The notes under the pieces are model-generated. The model was not told the DNA's origin, made no database searches, and worked only from the letters and a program-made list of their open reading frames with translations. This document shows positions 33,502-43,067 of a DNA stretch of 64,000 nt, in pieces. Made by a program: the position numbers and the translations under genes. Location of the stretch: positions 145,060-209,059 of the forward strand of contig NZ_FNAJ01000009.1 in NCBI RefSeq assembly GCF_900101905.1, written 5' to 3'. The stretch comes from Myxococcus virescens (lineage in GTDB: Bacteria > Myxococcota > Myxococcia > Myxococcales > Myxococcaceae). How positions within the stretch are numbered: position 1 is the stretch's first letter; every line of letters starts with the position of its first letter.

Positions 33502-34911
33502 ATGGAACTCAACGAGATCCTCCAGATCGCCCTGCGCGGCGGTGCCTCCGACATTCATCTCAAGGCAGGCCTGCCGCCCATGTTCCGCGTGGACGGCTCG
33601 CTGGTTCCGCTGAAGGACGGCCGCCGCCTCCCTCCCGAGGAGGTGGCGCGCATGGCCTTCGGCATCATGAACGAGTTCCAGAAGGAGAAGTTCAAGGGGA
33701 GCAACGAGGTGGACCTGGCCTACGGCGTGCCGGGGCTCGGGCGCTTCCGCGTGAACGTCTTCCAGCAGCGTGGCACCGTGGGCGCCGTGCTGCGTGTCAT
33801 CCCCTTCAAGGTGATGACCATCCAGGACCTGTTGCTGCCCCAGATTCTCGCCAAGATTTGCGGTGAGGAGCGCGGCCTGGTGCTGGTGACGGGCACCACG
33901 GGCTCCGGCAAGTCCACCACGCTGGCGGCGATGATCGACTACATCAACGCCAACGAGACCAGCCACATCATGACGATTGAGGACCCCATCGAGTTCCTCA
34001 TTCGCGACAAGCGCTCCATCGTGAACCAGCGCGAGGTGGGCGTGGACACGATGACCTTCGCGCAGGCGCTCAAGAGCGCGCTGCGGCAGGACCCGGACGT
34101 CATCCTCGTGGGCGAAATGCGTGACCACGAAACCATCGAAACGGCGCTTCACGCCGCGGAGACGGGCCACCTGGTGATGTCCACGCTGCACACGCTGGAC
34201 GCGACGGAGACCATCAACCGCATCGTCTCCGCCTTCCCGCCGCACCAGCAGAAGCAGGTGCGCCTCCAGCTGGCCAGCGTGCTCAAGGGCGTGGTGTCCC
34301 AGCGTCTGGTGCCGCGCGCGGACGGCAAGGGCCGCGTGGCCGCCGTGGAGGTGCTGCGCGTCACGGCCCGCGTCCGCGAGATGATTGAAGACAAGGACCG
34401 CACGAAGGAGATCCACGACGCCATCGCCCAGGGCACGGACACGTACGGGATGCAGACCTTCGACCAGTCGCTGATGAGCCTGGTGCGGCAGGGGCTCGTC
34501 ACCTACGAGGAGGCCCATCGGCAGGCCACCAACCCGGACGACTTCGCGCTGCGCTTCTCCGGCATCAGCGGCACGTCCGACTCCAAGTGGGACAACTTCG
34601 ATTCGAAGCCCGGGGAGTCGCGGCCCATTCCTGGCTCGTCCGCCTTCGCGCAGAAGGGGGCGCCCACGGCTGTCGCGGCGCCGCAGGCCGCGCCTGCTCC
34701 GGCGCCCATGGCGCAGCCCATGCGTCCGGCGGCTCCTGCAGCCCAGCAGATGCGCCCGGGAGTGCCGCCGCCGCAGGCCATGCGTCCGGGGGCTCCGGCC
34801 GGCGCGCCGGTGGGGCGTCCCATGGCGTCACCCGCCGCGCGCCCGCCAGCGCCCGCCCCGGCACCCGCCGCGGCAGGTGGGGACGACGACTTCCAGATCG
34901 AGCGCTTCTAG
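33502..34911 (+). CDS. PilT/VirB11-type retraction ATPase with Pro-rich tail
   Basis: 469 residues; PilT is usually 340-370. The core (1-350) shows MELNEILQIALRGGASDIHLKAG, Walker A GTTGSGKSTT (131-140), the Asp box (IMTIEDPIEF), Walker B ILVGEMRDHET, and the His box (GHLVMSTLHT). The extra tail of about 110 residues is a low-complexity Pro/Ala/Met sequence ending in DDDFQIERF. PilT proteins power pilus retraction, but myxobacteria carry several paralogs; this copy is not in a pil cluster. TAGGAT at 33485-33490 suggests an almost leaderless message. Confidence 0.88.
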   Translation: MELNEILQIALRGGASDIHLKAGLPPMFRVDGSLVPLKDGRRLPPEEVARMAFGIMNEFQKEKFKGSNEVDLAYGVPGLGRFRVNVFQQRGTVGAVLRVIPFKVMTIQDLLLPQILAKICGEERGLVLVTGTTGSGKSTTLAAMIDYINANETSHIMTIEDPIEFLIRDKRSIVNQREVGVDTMTFAQALKSALRQDPDVILVGEMRDHETIETALHAAETGHLVMSTLHTLDATETINRIVSAFPPHQQKQVRLQLASVLKGVVSQRLVPRADGKGRVAAVEVLRVTARVREMIEDKDRTKEIHDAIAQGTDTYGMQTFDQSLMSLVRQGLVTYEEAHRQATNPDDFALRFSGISGTSDSKWDNFDSKPGESRPIPGSSAFAQKGAPTAVAAPQAAPAPAPMAQPMRPAAPAAQQMRPGVPPPQAMRPGAPAGAPVGRPMASPAARPPAPAPAPAAAGGDDDFQIERF

Positions 34912-34960
34912 CGGCTCGCGGCGCCCACCCGGAAAGGGCAGGGCGCCCGTGCCGCGGCTG

Positions 34961-35698
34961 CTACGCGTCGTCCTCACCCAGCAGGGCCCGCAGGCGGGAC
35001 AAGCGGATGGGGCCGATGAGGCCCTCCTTGGACAGCGCCTGGAGCAGCTGCGCGGTCGCCTGCACCTTGGCCTCCTGCTCCTCCTCGGGCCGGTCCACCA
35101 CCTCCGCGTCGAGCACGGCCTCCATGTGCTCGGGGTTGATGGGCGCGGGCCCTTCCGACCACGCGATGTCGAAGAGGGCGCGGGCCATGCCCTCACGCAC
35201 CTTCCGCTCCGCGTCGTTGGCGGCGGCCTTCACGAACGTGAGGAAGAGCGCGTCCACCGCCTCCTTGGTGAGCGCGGCCAGCGCGGGCACTTCACCCAGC
35301 GCCTCCTTCACGTATTCGCTGTCGAACGCGTCCACGTCCTGCTCGTAGCCGAAGGCCTCCTCCAGGAGGATGGAGGCCAGGAACGCGTCCGTCTCCTCCG
35401 GACTGGCGCCTTCCTCGGCCAGGGCCTCGCGGGCCTTCTTCGTGGGCTCCGCCAGGGCGGCGTCCTGGTCCAGCGCGCGGACCGCGGCGTGGGCCGCCAG
35501 CAGCACCAGCGAAGCCTGGGCATCGGTGGACAGGGTGCGGCCGCCCACGCCCAGCAGCACGGACTTGTGCTTCGGGTTCGCGGAGGCTGCGTCGGTGAAG
35601 GCCTGCTCTTCCACAGAGAGGTCTCCGCCCGACTGCTGCTTGAGGAGCGTCTCCCGAGCGGCATCGGCGGCGAGGAAGCGGGCGAGTACGGGGTGCAT
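34961..35698 (-). CDS. Acidic helical protein of unknown function
   Basis: 245 residues from ATG 35698 (MHPVLARFL); ATG 35716 is an alternative. The protein is acidic, rich in Ala, Glu and Leu and predicted helical throughout, with no signal peptide, Cys pairs or catalytic motif. It ends IGPIRLSRLRALLGEDDA. No family recognised. It is divergent from recX and convergent with the PilT-like gene, so it stands alone. Confidence 0.65.
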   Translation of the reverse strand: MHPVLARFLAADAARETLLKQQSGGDLSVEEQAFTDAASANPKHKSVLLGVGGRTLSTDAQASLVLLAAHAAVRALDQDAALAEPTKKAREALAEEGASPEETDAFLASILLEEAFGYEQDVDAFDSEYVKEALGEVPALAALTKEAVDALFLTFVKAAANDAERKVREGMARALFDIAWSEGPAPINPEHMEAVLDAEVVDRPEEEQEAKVQATAQLLQALSKEGLIGPIRLSRLRALLGEDDA

Positions 35699-35733
35699 GG
35701 CCGGGCCTGTTACCACATGCTAGGTATCCCGCC

Positions 35734-36240
35734 ATGCATCCGGAGGACGAAGGGCCCGACGCTGTTCGCCGTGCCACGGACGCGTGCCTGAAGCTCCTGT
35801 CCATGCGCGGGCGCAGCCGCCGCGAACTGGAGCAGGCCCTGGCCCGGAAGGGCTTCACCGAAGCGGTGTGCGAGGCCGCGCTCGCCCGCGTGAAGGCCTG
35901 GGGCTACCTGGACGACGAACGCTTCGCGCGTGAGCGGGCCACCCTGCTCCTGGGCCGAGGCCGGCTGGGGCCGGAGGCGGTGGCCCACCGGCTGCGGGCG
36001 CACGGGCTGGAGGAGGGGACGGCCCGGCAGGCCATCTCCGAGGCCCGCGACGCGGTGTCCTTCGACGCGCTGGCCACGGCGCGGGCAGTGCTGGAGAAGC
36101 GGGGGCTGCTCGGCCGCCCGCTGGGGGCCAGGGAGCGGGCCCGCGCAGGCCGGCTCCTGGACAGCCGGGGCTTCTCGGAGGACGTCATCTACCGGCTGCT
36201 CGGAGAAGCTTCACTGGACCCCTCGGGGCCGGAGGAATAG
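35734..36240 (+). CDS. recX: Regulatory protein RecX
   Basis: 168 residues, normal for RecX. Three-helix repeats begin at CLKLLSMRGRSRRELEQALARKGF, followed by AWGYLDDERFAR and RLGPEAVAHRLRAHGL. RecX binds RecA filaments and inhibits their extension. recA itself is not in the window. TAGGTA ends 7 nt before the start, which suggests a nearly leaderless message. It is the first gene of a same-strand series running to selD. Confidence 0.88.
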   Translation: MHPEDEGPDAVRRATDACLKLLSMRGRSRRELEQALARKGFTEAVCEAALARVKAWGYLDDERFARERATLLLGRGRLGPEAVAHRLRAHGLEEGTARQAISEARDAVSFDALATARAVLEKRGLLGRPLGARERARAGRLLDSRGFSEDVIYRLLGEASLDPSGPEE

Positions 36241-36241
36241 C

Positions 36242-37027
36242 GTGGTGGAGATGCGTTCCGCCGTCGCCTTTCTGTCCGCCTTCCTGCTGTTCGGTACCGG
36301 GTGTGCGTCCCTCACGCAGGGCCAGGCCGGTGAGCCTGACTATGCCGCCGTCGCCGATGAAAACCTGCGGCTCGGCTCCGAGGCCCTGGAGAACAAGGAC
36401 TTCTTCCGCGCCCAGAAGTACTTCGAGTACGTCCGGACGAAGTTCCCGTACCAGGAGGCCGCCCGCGAGGCCGAGCTGAAGCTGGCCGACGTGGACTTCG
36501 AGCGCGAAGCCTTCCCCGAGGCCAAGGAGCAGTACCAGGCCTTCATCAAGCTCTACCCCACGCACGCCAAGGTGGACTACGCCGCCTTCCGCTCCGCGAT
36601 GACCCACGTGCGGGCCTACCCCTCCGAGTTCTTCGCCCTGCCGCCGTCCCGCGAGAAGGACCAGGGCGAAATCCGCTCCGCGCTGGTGGCCATGGAGGAG
36701 TTCCTGCGCCAGTACCCCCAGTCTCAGTACGTGGCGGAGGCGAAGACGCAGCGGGAGGACGCTCGGCGCCGGCTCGCCTCGCACGAACTGTACGCGGCCC
36801 AGTTCTATCAGAAGCGTGAGCGCTGGAAGGCCGTGGCCCAGCGCCTGGAAGGGCTGCTGCGCCGCTACCCGGGCACGGAGTACGAGGAGGAGGCCCTCTT
36901 CGACCTGCACGAGGCGTACGTGAAGCTGAATGACACGCAGAAGGCGCAGGACACGCTGCGCCAGGTGCTGCGTCGGCTGCCGGGCACGCCCGCCGCGGAG
37001 CGCGCCCAGCGTATGCTGGGCTCGTGA
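36242..37027 (+). CDS. bamD: Outer-membrane assembly lipoprotein BamD-like
   Basis: 261 residues from GTG 36242, which has GGAGGA 6 nt upstream; ATG 36251 is possible. The signal peptide ends with the lipobox LFGTGC (Cys21). Five TPR motifs follow: FFRAQKYFEYVRTKFPYQEAA, FPEAKEQYQAFIKLYPTH, RSALVAMEEFLRQYPQSQYV, WKAVAQRLEGLLRRYPGTEY and KAQDTLRQVLRRLPGTP. This matches BamD, the essential partner of BamA in outer-membrane protein folding. The stop overlaps the next start by GTGA. Confidence 0.88.
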   Translation: MVEMRSAVAFLSAFLLFGTGCASLTQGQAGEPDYAAVADENLRLGSEALENKDFFRAQKYFEYVRTKFPYQEAAREAELKLADVDFEREAFPEAKEQYQAFIKLYPTHAKVDYAAFRSAMTHVRAYPSEFFALPPSREKDQGEIRSALVAMEEFLRQYPQSQYVAEAKTQREDARRRLASHELYAAQFYQKRERWKAVAQRLEGLLRRYPGTEYEEEALFDLHEAYVKLNDTQKAQDTLRQVLRRLPGTPAAERAQRMLGS

Positions 37028-37728
37028 GAACGACCCAGGACTGGAGCCGCTTCGGTGGCGGCATCATCGTCATCCTGGCGCTGGGCGCCACCCTGGCCCT
37101 GTTCGTTCCACGCTTCCTGGGCGCCGCGGCCGGCCCCGAGCTGGAAATCATCACCGCGCTCAAGGCGACGGAGTCCAGCGGCCTGTCGCTGCCCGTCCCC
37201 GGCGCGCCGGGGCCCCTGACGTCCCGGCAGCACCGCTTCGCCCGCATCACCGTCAACGTGGCGCCCGGAGGTCGGCGGGCGGAGGCGCAGGCCACGCTCG
37301 ACTTCGAGGGCGCCCTGGGCGACACCCGGGTGGGCACGGCGGGCGTGGAGCGGGTACCCTTCGTGGTGCGAAACGGGTCCTGGGTGCCGGAGACGACGGC
37401 GGCGCCCCGGCTCCAGGCGGTGGTGACGGCCCTGGAGTTCCGCCGCAGGGCGCTGCAGGCGGCGGACGCGGAGTCCCTGGGGCGGCTGGCGGGCCCGGGC
37501 ACGCCCGGAGTGGGCGGGCCGGAGTGGGAGCAATTGCGCCAGGTTCGGGCGCGGGGTTACCAGGCGGAAGCGTGGTACGTCCGGCTGGAGCGGGACGATG
37601 CGGTGGTGACGGAGCATTGGCGCCTTCAGGGGGCGCTGCCGGCGCGGCCGGTGGATACCCGGGGCCAGCGGCAACTCTCGTTGTCGCTCAGCGGTGATGA
37701 ATTCTTGTTTTCTCCCAGCCTCATGTAG
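37024..37728 (+). CDS. Membrane-anchored protein of unknown function
   Basis: 234 residues, starting at GTG 37024 inside the end of bamD. One transmembrane segment (about 12-33) leaves a periplasmic domain of about 200 residues with alternating strands (FARITVNVAPGGRRAEAQATLDFEG, VERVPFVVRNG) and a C-terminal SLSLSGDEFLF. No family recognised. Coupled translation with bamD suggests an envelope role, but this is inference. Confidence 0.75.
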   Translation: MRTTQDWSRFGGGIIVILALGATLALFVPRFLGAAAGPELEIITALKATESSGLSLPVPGAPGPLTSRQHRFARITVNVAPGGRRAEAQATLDFEGALGDTRVGTAGVERVPFVVRNGSWVPETTAAPRLQAVVTALEFRRRALQAADAESLGRLAGPGTPGVGGPEWEQLRQVRARGYQAEAWYVRLERDDAVVTEHWRLQGALPARPVDTRGQRQLSLSLSGDEFLFSPSLM

Positions 37729-37767
37729 GCTGGTCGCCTCGGAGGCAGGGCCCTGGCGGGCCGATTC

Positions 37768-38490
37768 ATGGACGAGCCCCTCAAGCAGCTACTGACCCTC
37801 GGGCGCGGCTACTTCGAGAAGAAGCAGTACGCGCAGGCCGAGCAATACCTCGCGAAGATCGTCGAGCAGAATCCGACGTTCGCGGACGTATTCAACATGC
37901 TCGGCATCATCTACCACGACCAGGGGCAGTTCGCCCGGGCGCAGCGCGCGTTCGAATCCGCGCTGAAGCTCAACCCCGCCTATACCGAGGCGGCGCTCAA
38001 CCTGGCCGTCATCTACAACGACATGGGGAAGTACGCCGAGGCGAAGGAGGTCTACCAGGCCGCCCTCTCCCAGCAGAAATCCGGCCCGGACGAGCTGGAC
38101 CCCTACGTGGAGAAGAAGATCGCCAACATGTACGGCGAGATTGGCGACGTCTTCGCCTCCAGCGGCGTGTGGGCCAAGGCCATCGAGGAGTACCGGCGCG
38201 CGCTCGCGCTGTGTCCTCAGTTCGTGGACATCCGCCTCAAGCTGGGCAATGCCCTGCGCGACGCGGGGGACAACGCGGCGGCCCTCATCGAATACGAGCA
38301 GGTCATCGCCCAGAACCCGGCGTTCATCCCGGGACACATCCAGTATGGAGTCGCGCTGTACTCGGCCGGGCGGCGGGCGGAGGCGGTGCGGGTCTGGGAG
38401 GACGTGCTGGTGCGCAGCCCCGGTAACAAGAGCGCGCAGATGTACCTCAACCTGGTGAAGGACCCCGGCAAGGCGGAGCAGGCTGGCTGA
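37768..38490 (+). CDS. TPR-repeat protein
   Basis: 240 residues. Without signal peptide, five TPR units occupy almost the whole length: YFEKKQYAQAEQYLAKIVEQNP, GQFARAQRAFESALKLNPAY, GKYAEAKEVYQAAL, WAKAIEEYRRALALCPQF and DNAAALIEYEQVIAQNPAF. TPRs mediate protein-protein contacts. It starts 39 nt after the membrane-protein gene and ends 5 nt before the FHA gene, so the two may work together. Cytoplasmic. Confidence 0.85.
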   Translation: MDEPLKQLLTLGRGYFEKKQYAQAEQYLAKIVEQNPTFADVFNMLGIIYHDQGQFARAQRAFESALKLNPAYTEAALNLAVIYNDMGKYAEAKEVYQAALSQQKSGPDELDPYVEKKIANMYGEIGDVFASSGVWAKAIEEYRRALALCPQFVDIRLKLGNALRDAGDNAAALIEYEQVIAQNPAFIPGHIQYGVALYSAGRRAEAVRVWEDVLVRSPGNKSAQMYLNLVKDPGKAEQAG

Positions 38491-38495
38491 CGACC

Positions 38496-39434
38496 ATGGA
38501 CACCCAAAAGACCTACGCCCTCAAGTTCATCTCAGGGAAGTACCAGGGCGGCGAATTCCCGCTGAAGGCGGACAAGCAGATCGTCATCGGCCGCTCCAGT
38601 GAGCTGGACATGGTGCTCGTGGAGGACATGGTCTCCCGCAAGCACGCGCGCATCAGCTTCTCCGATGGGAGCATCACCATCGAGGACCTGGGCTCCACCA
38701 ACGGCACCTTCGTCAACGGTGAGAAGGTGAAGCAGTCCCGCCTGAAGGAAGGGGACCGCATCCTCATTGGCACGTCCATCCTCAAGCTGGTGCACCAGGG
38801 CGCCGAAGGCGCCAGTGTGGATGAGGGCACCGCCCGCCTGAAGCTGGAGGAGGCCGCCGCGGCCCAGGCCGCGCGGACCACCAACAAGGCCAGCTCCATG
38901 ACGGGGAAGATTGAAGAGATTCCCCTCCCGGACCTGCTCCAGCTGTTCCACACGTCCAAGAAGAACGGCGTGCTGGTGGTGCAGCGCAGCGACCAGGAAG
39001 GGCGCATCTACCTGCGCCAGGGCCGCGTGTACTACGCCGTCATCGGCGAGAACCACAACCTGGGGCCGCAGAAGAGCTTCAACCGCATCATCACCTGGGA
39101 AGAGGGCGACTTCGAGCTGCGCCCGGCGGAGAACCAGGAGTTCATGGTGGAGCTGGACTCGTCCACCGAGGCGCTCCTCATGGACGCGCTCCGCCAGTTG
39201 GATGAAATCAAGCGCCTGCAGCCGAGCCTCCCGACGGCGGATGCCGCGCTGGCGCTGTCCTCGCCGCTGACGCCGCCGCTCAAGGAGCTGGCGCCGGAGC
39301 TGCTGGACGTGCTGCAGCTGGTGCACAACTACGGCACCCTGAACGCGGTGATGGACCACGCGGACGCGGACGACGTCGTCACCGCCGAGGCCGTGGTGCA
39401 ACTGCTCAAGCGGGACTACATCCGAGCGGCCTGA
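38496..39434 (+). CDS. FHA domain and DUF4388 (PATAN) protein
   Basis: 312 residues. The FHA domain (about 8-100) has IVIGRSSELDMVL, VSRKHARIS and GSTNGTFVNG, which bind phosphothreonine. Residues about 128-240 form a DUF4388/PATAN domain: TGKIEEIPLPDLLQLFHTSKKNGVLVV is shortened here to GVLVV, GRIYLRQGRVYYA and FELR. This pairing is typical of myxobacterial signalling and gliding proteins. The C-terminal helix-rich 60 residues are unassigned. It is translated directly after the TPR gene. Confidence 0.88.
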   Translation: MDTQKTYALKFISGKYQGGEFPLKADKQIVIGRSSELDMVLVEDMVSRKHARISFSDGSITIEDLGSTNGTFVNGEKVKQSRLKEGDRILIGTSILKLVHQGAEGASVDEGTARLKLEEAAAAQAARTTNKASSMTGKIEEIPLPDLLQLFHTSKKNGVLVVQRSDQEGRIYLRQGRVYYAVIGENHNLGPQKSFNRIITWEEGDFELRPAENQEFMVELDSSTEALLMDALRQLDEIKRLQPSLPTADAALALSSPLTPPLKELAPELLDVLQLVHNYGTLNAVMDHADADDVVTAEAVVQLLKRDYIRAA

Positions 39435-39497
39435 GCGGTGAACGGGCGGGGCCCTTTCCGGGGCCCGCGCCGGGACGGCGAGGCGTGGGGAGCGGGT

Positions 39498-40556
39498 ATG
39501 GCGGAGAAGAAGACGGACAAGGTGAAGCGCCTCACCGAGATGAGCCACTGCGCGGGCTGCGCGGCGAAGCTGCGGGCCTCGGACCTGGCGCAGGTGCTGG
39601 GAGGGCTGAAGTCCACGAAGGGCCCCCAGGCGCTGGTGGGGTTCTCCACGAATGACGACGCGGCCGTGTACCGGCTGGCGCCCGGCATGGCGGTGGTGGA
39701 GACGGTGGACTTCTTCCCACCGGTGGTGGACGACCCGTTCCAGTTCGGCGCCATCGCCGCGGCGAACGCGCTGTCGGACATCTACGCCATGGGCGCGCGG
39801 CCCCTCTTCGCGCTCAACCTGGTGTGCTTCCCGGATGAGCTCCCGCTGAAGGTGCTGTCGAAAATCCTGGCGGGCGGCCAGTCCAAGGCGGACGAGGCCG
39901 GCATCCCCATCCTGGGCGGCCACAGCATCCGGGACGCCGAGCCGAAGTTCGGCATGGCCGTCACCGGCGTGGTGCACCCGAAGAAGGTGCTCACCAACGC
40001 GGGCGCGAAGCCGGGGGACGTGCTGTTCCTCACCAAGCCCCTGGGCTCGGGCATCGCCACCACCGCCATCAAGCGGGGCGTGGCGTCCAAGCAACTGGCG
40101 AAGCGGGCGCTGGGGGTGATGACGACGCTCAACCGGGCCGCCGGCGAGGTGTTCGCCTCCGGGAAGTTCAAGGTGAACGCCCTCACGGACGTGACGGGCT
40201 ACGGCCTGTTGGGGCACCTGCTGGAGATGATGACCGCGGCGAAGGCGCGCGCCACGCTGGACCTGGAGCGCATCCCGCTCATCGCCGAGGTCCCCGCGCT
40301 GGCGGAGGACGGCGTGGTGCCCGGTGGTACGAAGTCGAACCTCGCGCACGTCCACAAGAAGGTCCGTTTCCCAGAGGGACTGCCCGAGTGCATCCAGTGG
40401 GTGCTAGCGGACGCGCAGACCAACGGCGGCCTGCTGGCCAGCGTCCCCGCACGTCAGGCGCTCAAGGCGCTCAAGGCGCTGGAGGCGGCCGGCGTGGACG
40501 CGGCGCTGATTGGTGAAGTCCAGGCGGGGAAGCCGGGCATCGACGTGGTGGGCTGA
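39498..40556 (+). CDS. selD: Selenide, water dikinase SelD
   Basis: 352 residues from ATG 39498 (GGGAGCGGG precedes it). It makes selenophosphate from selenide and ATP. The catalytic Cys21 is in HCAGCAAK; the second Cys of the usual GCGCK is Ala here, and Lys24 is kept. FSTNDDAAVY, DFFPPVVDDPFQFG, GGHSIRDAEPKFG and DVTGYGLLGHL are conserved. No in-frame TGA is used, so this is the Cys form. selA, selB and tRNA-Sec are not in the window. It lies 63 nt after the FHA gene. Confidence 0.92.
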   Translation: MAEKKTDKVKRLTEMSHCAGCAAKLRASDLAQVLGGLKSTKGPQALVGFSTNDDAAVYRLAPGMAVVETVDFFPPVVDDPFQFGAIAAANALSDIYAMGARPLFALNLVCFPDELPLKVLSKILAGGQSKADEAGIPILGGHSIRDAEPKFGMAVTGVVHPKKVLTNAGAKPGDVLFLTKPLGSGIATTAIKRGVASKQLAKRALGVMTTLNRAAGEVFASGKFKVNALTDVTGYGLLGHLLEMMTAAKARATLDLERIPLIAEVPALAEDGVVPGGTKSNLAHVHKKVRFPEGLPECIQWVLADAQTNGGLLASVPARQALKALKALEAAGVDAALIGEVQAGKPGIDVVG

Positions 40557-40606
40557 GGCCCGGATTTCGCTCTGGCGGCCGGGCTCCGCTAGCATGCGGC
40601 CCCAGC

Positions 40607-41416
40607 ATGCCGTCGCCGCGCCGCCCCCTCCTCGGCCTCCTGTCGTTGCTCTGGCTGGTCCCCGTCATCGCCGGGGCGGCGGAGCGTCCCGCGCGCATCA
40701 TCATCGACCCGGGACACGGTGGCGCGAAGGAGGGCGCCAGGGGCCCCGGCAAGCTGCGGGAGAAGGACGTCGCGCTCCAGATTTCGCTCCGCCTTCGGGA
40801 CAAGCTCGAGGCCGCGGGGGGCGACGTGTTCCTGACGCGCGAGCACGACACGCTGGTGTCGCTGACGGAGCGCGTGGCGTGGACCAATGACCACGCGCCC
40901 GACCTCTTCATCTCCATCCACGCCAACTCCATGCCCACGAAGCGGATGCGCGCGCGCACCGAGGGCGTGGAGACGTACTTTCTGTCCGCCAGCGCCTCCG
41001 GTGACGCCGCGCTCGCCGTGGCGGACCGGGAGAACGCGGAGGCACCCATGTCGCGCGCCGCGCGGACGGACTCCACGCTGGCCTTCATCCTCCAGGACCT
41101 GGCGCGCACGGAGGCGCACGCGGATTCCTCGCGCCTGGCCTACGCCATCCACCCGCGCCTCGTGCGCGGCACCCGCGCGGTGAACCGGGGCGTGCAGCAG
41201 GCGCCCTTCTTCGTCCTCTCCGGCGTGGAGTGCCCGGCCGTCCTCGTGGAGGTGGGCTACATCTCCCATCCCGTGGAGGGACCTCGGCTGGCCCGGCCGG
41301 AGTACCAGGAGAAGCTGGCCGAGGCGATTACCGAGGGCGTGCTGGCCTTCCTCAAGGAGACGCGCCGCCGGGACGCCGCCCGGGGGACCGAGGTGGCGGG
41401 CCCCGTGTCGCCCTGA
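40607..41416 (+). CDS. N-acetylmuramoyl-L-alanine amidase
   Basis: 269 residues. The signal peptide ends at about residue 24 (IAGAAE). An Amidase_3 domain fills the rest: DPGHGG with zinc His, Glu in LREKDVAL, FISIHANSMP with the second His, and the catalytic Glu in LVEVGYISHP. It cleaves the bond between MurNAc and L-Ala of the stem peptide in the periplasm. No AMIN or SPOR domain is present, so targeting is by another route. TAGCAT ends 11 nt before the start. Confidence 0.9.
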   Translation: MPSPRRPLLGLLSLLWLVPVIAGAAERPARIIIDPGHGGAKEGARGPGKLREKDVALQISLRLRDKLEAAGGDVFLTREHDTLVSLTERVAWTNDHAPDLFISIHANSMPTKRMRARTEGVETYFLSASASGDAALAVADRENAEAPMSRAARTDSTLAFILQDLARTEAHADSSRLAYAIHPRLVRGTRAVNRGVQQAPFFVLSGVECPAVLVEVGYISHPVEGPRLARPEYQEKLAEAITEGVLAFLKETRRRDAARGTEVAGPVSP

Positions 41417-41503
41417 GTGCAACGGCGCCAAGGCAATCGACACCCGCGCGGCGTGGCTCTGGTAGAGAAGAGGACGCTCGTCCTCATTTCCCAGGAGCCT
41501 GCT

Positions 41504-42217
41504 GTGCGTTCCTTTCAACGTGGTGCGCTGGACCTTCGCCCCGTCGTCCTCACCCCCGGTGTCTCCCGCTACGCGGAGGGCTCGGTGCAGGTGGAGTTCG
41601 GCCACACCAAGGTGCTCGTCACCTGCTCCACGGAGGAGCGCGTTCCGCCGCACCTGATGGGCAAGGGCTCCGGCTGGGTGACGGCGGAGTACGGCATGTT
41701 GCCGCGCGCCACGCACTCGCGGAACCAGCGTGAGTCCGCCAAGGGCAAGCAGACGGGCCGCACCATGGAAATCCAGCGGCTCATCGGCCGCTCCCTGCGC
41801 GCCGCGGTGGACCTGTCCACCCTGGGGCCTCGCACCCTGACGCTGGACTGTGACGTGCTCCAGGCGGACGGCGGCACCCGCACCGCTTCCATCACCGGGG
41901 CCTACGTGGCGCTGGTGCTGGCGCTGCGCTCGCTGCAGAAGGCCGGAACCCTCTCCAAGCTGCCCAAGCTGACGCCGCTAGCGGCCGTGTCCGTGGGCAT
42001 CGTCAAGGGCGAGGTCCGGGTGGACCTGGACTACGACGAGGACTCCACCGCGGATGTGGACCTGAACCTGGTGGCCACCGCGGACGGCCGCATGGTGGAG
42101 CTGCAGGGGACGGCGGAGCACCAGCTCTTCGACCGCAAGGCCCTGGACGCCATGGTGGACGGCGGGCTGGCCGCCATCCAGAAGCTGACCGCCGCGCAGG
42201 CGCAGGTGCTGGGATGA
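41504..42217 (+). CDS. rph: Ribonuclease PH
   Basis: 237 residues from GTG 41504, which has CAGGAG exactly 6 nt upstream; an earlier frame start at 41417 lacks one. [65 protein letters not shown] and [14 protein letters not shown] are family signatures with the phosphate and metal site residues. It trims tRNA 3' ends phosphorolytically. Its stop overlaps rdgB by ATGA. Confidence 0.95.
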   Translation: MRSFQRGALDLRPVVLTPGVSRYAEGSVQVEFGHTKVLVTCSTEERVPPHLMGKGSGWVTAEYGMLPRATHSRNQRESAKGKQTGRTMEIQRLIGRSLRAAVDLSTLGPRTLTLDCDVLQADGGTRTASITGAYVALVLALRSLQKAGTLSKLPKLTPLAAVSVGIVKGEVRVDLDYDEDSTADVDLNLVATADGRMVELQGTAEHQLFDRKALDAMVDGGLAAIQKLTAAQAQVLG

Positions 42218-42807
42218 CGGTGAAGCCCCGGCTGCTCTTCGCCACGTCCAACCAGGGCAAGCTGCGCGAGCTGCGCGGCCTCGTCGGAGACTCGGTGGAG
42301 GTGGTGTCCCTGGCGGACCTGCCTCCCGTGCCCGAGCCCGTGGAGGACGGCGCCACGTTCGAGGAGAACGCGGTGAAGAAGGCCCGCGCCTATGCGGACG
42401 CCACGGGGATGCTCACCCTGGCGGATGACTCCGGCCTGTGCGTGGACGCGCTGGGCGGCAGGCCCGGTGTGCAGTCCGCGCGCTATGCCCCGGGGGATGA
42501 CCGGGCCCGTTACGAGAAGCTGCTGACCGAGCTGGCCGGCGTGCCCGACGCGCAGCGCACCGCGTCCTTCCGCTGCGCGCTGGCGCTGGTGGGGCCCGGA
42601 GGAGGGGAGGCGAAGGTGGAGGTGGGGCAGTGCCAGGGCCGTATCGGCCACGCCCCGAAGGGAAGCCATGGTTTCGGCTATGACCCCGTCTTCATCCTTC
42701 CGGGCGGCGACCGTGCCCTGGCGGAGCTGACGCCGGAGGAGAAGTCGGCCATTTCCCACCGGGGGAAGGCCTTCCAGAAGATGAAGCCCCACCTGCTGGG
42801 CTTGTAG
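42214..42807 (+). CDS. rdgB: Non-canonical purine NTP pyrophosphatase (RdgB/HAM1)
   Basis: 197 residues. N-terminal [42 protein letters not shown] and C-terminal [10 protein letters not shown] and [11 protein letters not shown] are the family motifs. It hydrolyses dITP, ITP and XTP to monophosphates and pyrophosphate. It overlaps rph by 4 bp, a frequent pair in bacteria. The tRNA genes begin 77 nt after its stop. Confidence 0.95.
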   Translation: MTVKPRLLFATSNQGKLRELRGLVGDSVEVVSLADLPPVPEPVEDGATFEENAVKKARAYADATGMLTLADDSGLCVDALGGRPGVQSARYAPGDDRARYEKLLTELAGVPDAQRTASFRCALALVGPGGGEAKVEVGQCQGRIGHAPKGSHGFGYDPVFILPGGDRALAELTPEEKSAISHRGKAFQKMKPHLLGL

Positions 42808-42883
42808 CCGTCCGGAATGCGAGGCCGTCAGTCACGTCGGCCTTGCGCGTCCGTTCGGGATGGTTCAACAATGCCGGACTTCT

Positions 42884-42958
<75 letters not shown>

Positions 42959-42993
42959 TTGAAGTGCAGCATCGGAAGCAGGCGGCCCGGCCA

Positions 42994-43067
42994 GCTCCAG
43001 TAGCTCAGCTGGATAGAGCACCGGCCTTCTAAGCCGGGGGTCGCAGGTTCGAGCCCTGCCTGGGGCG
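42994..43067 (+). tRNA. tRNA-Arg(TCT)
   Basis: Acceptor GCTCCAG/CTGGGGC, D arm GCTCAGCTGGATAGAGC, anticodon stem CCGGC/GCCGG with loop C-T-TCT-A-A, T arm GCAGG-TTCGAGC-CCTGC, discriminator G. It reads AGA, and AGG by wobble. Confidence 0.95.
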
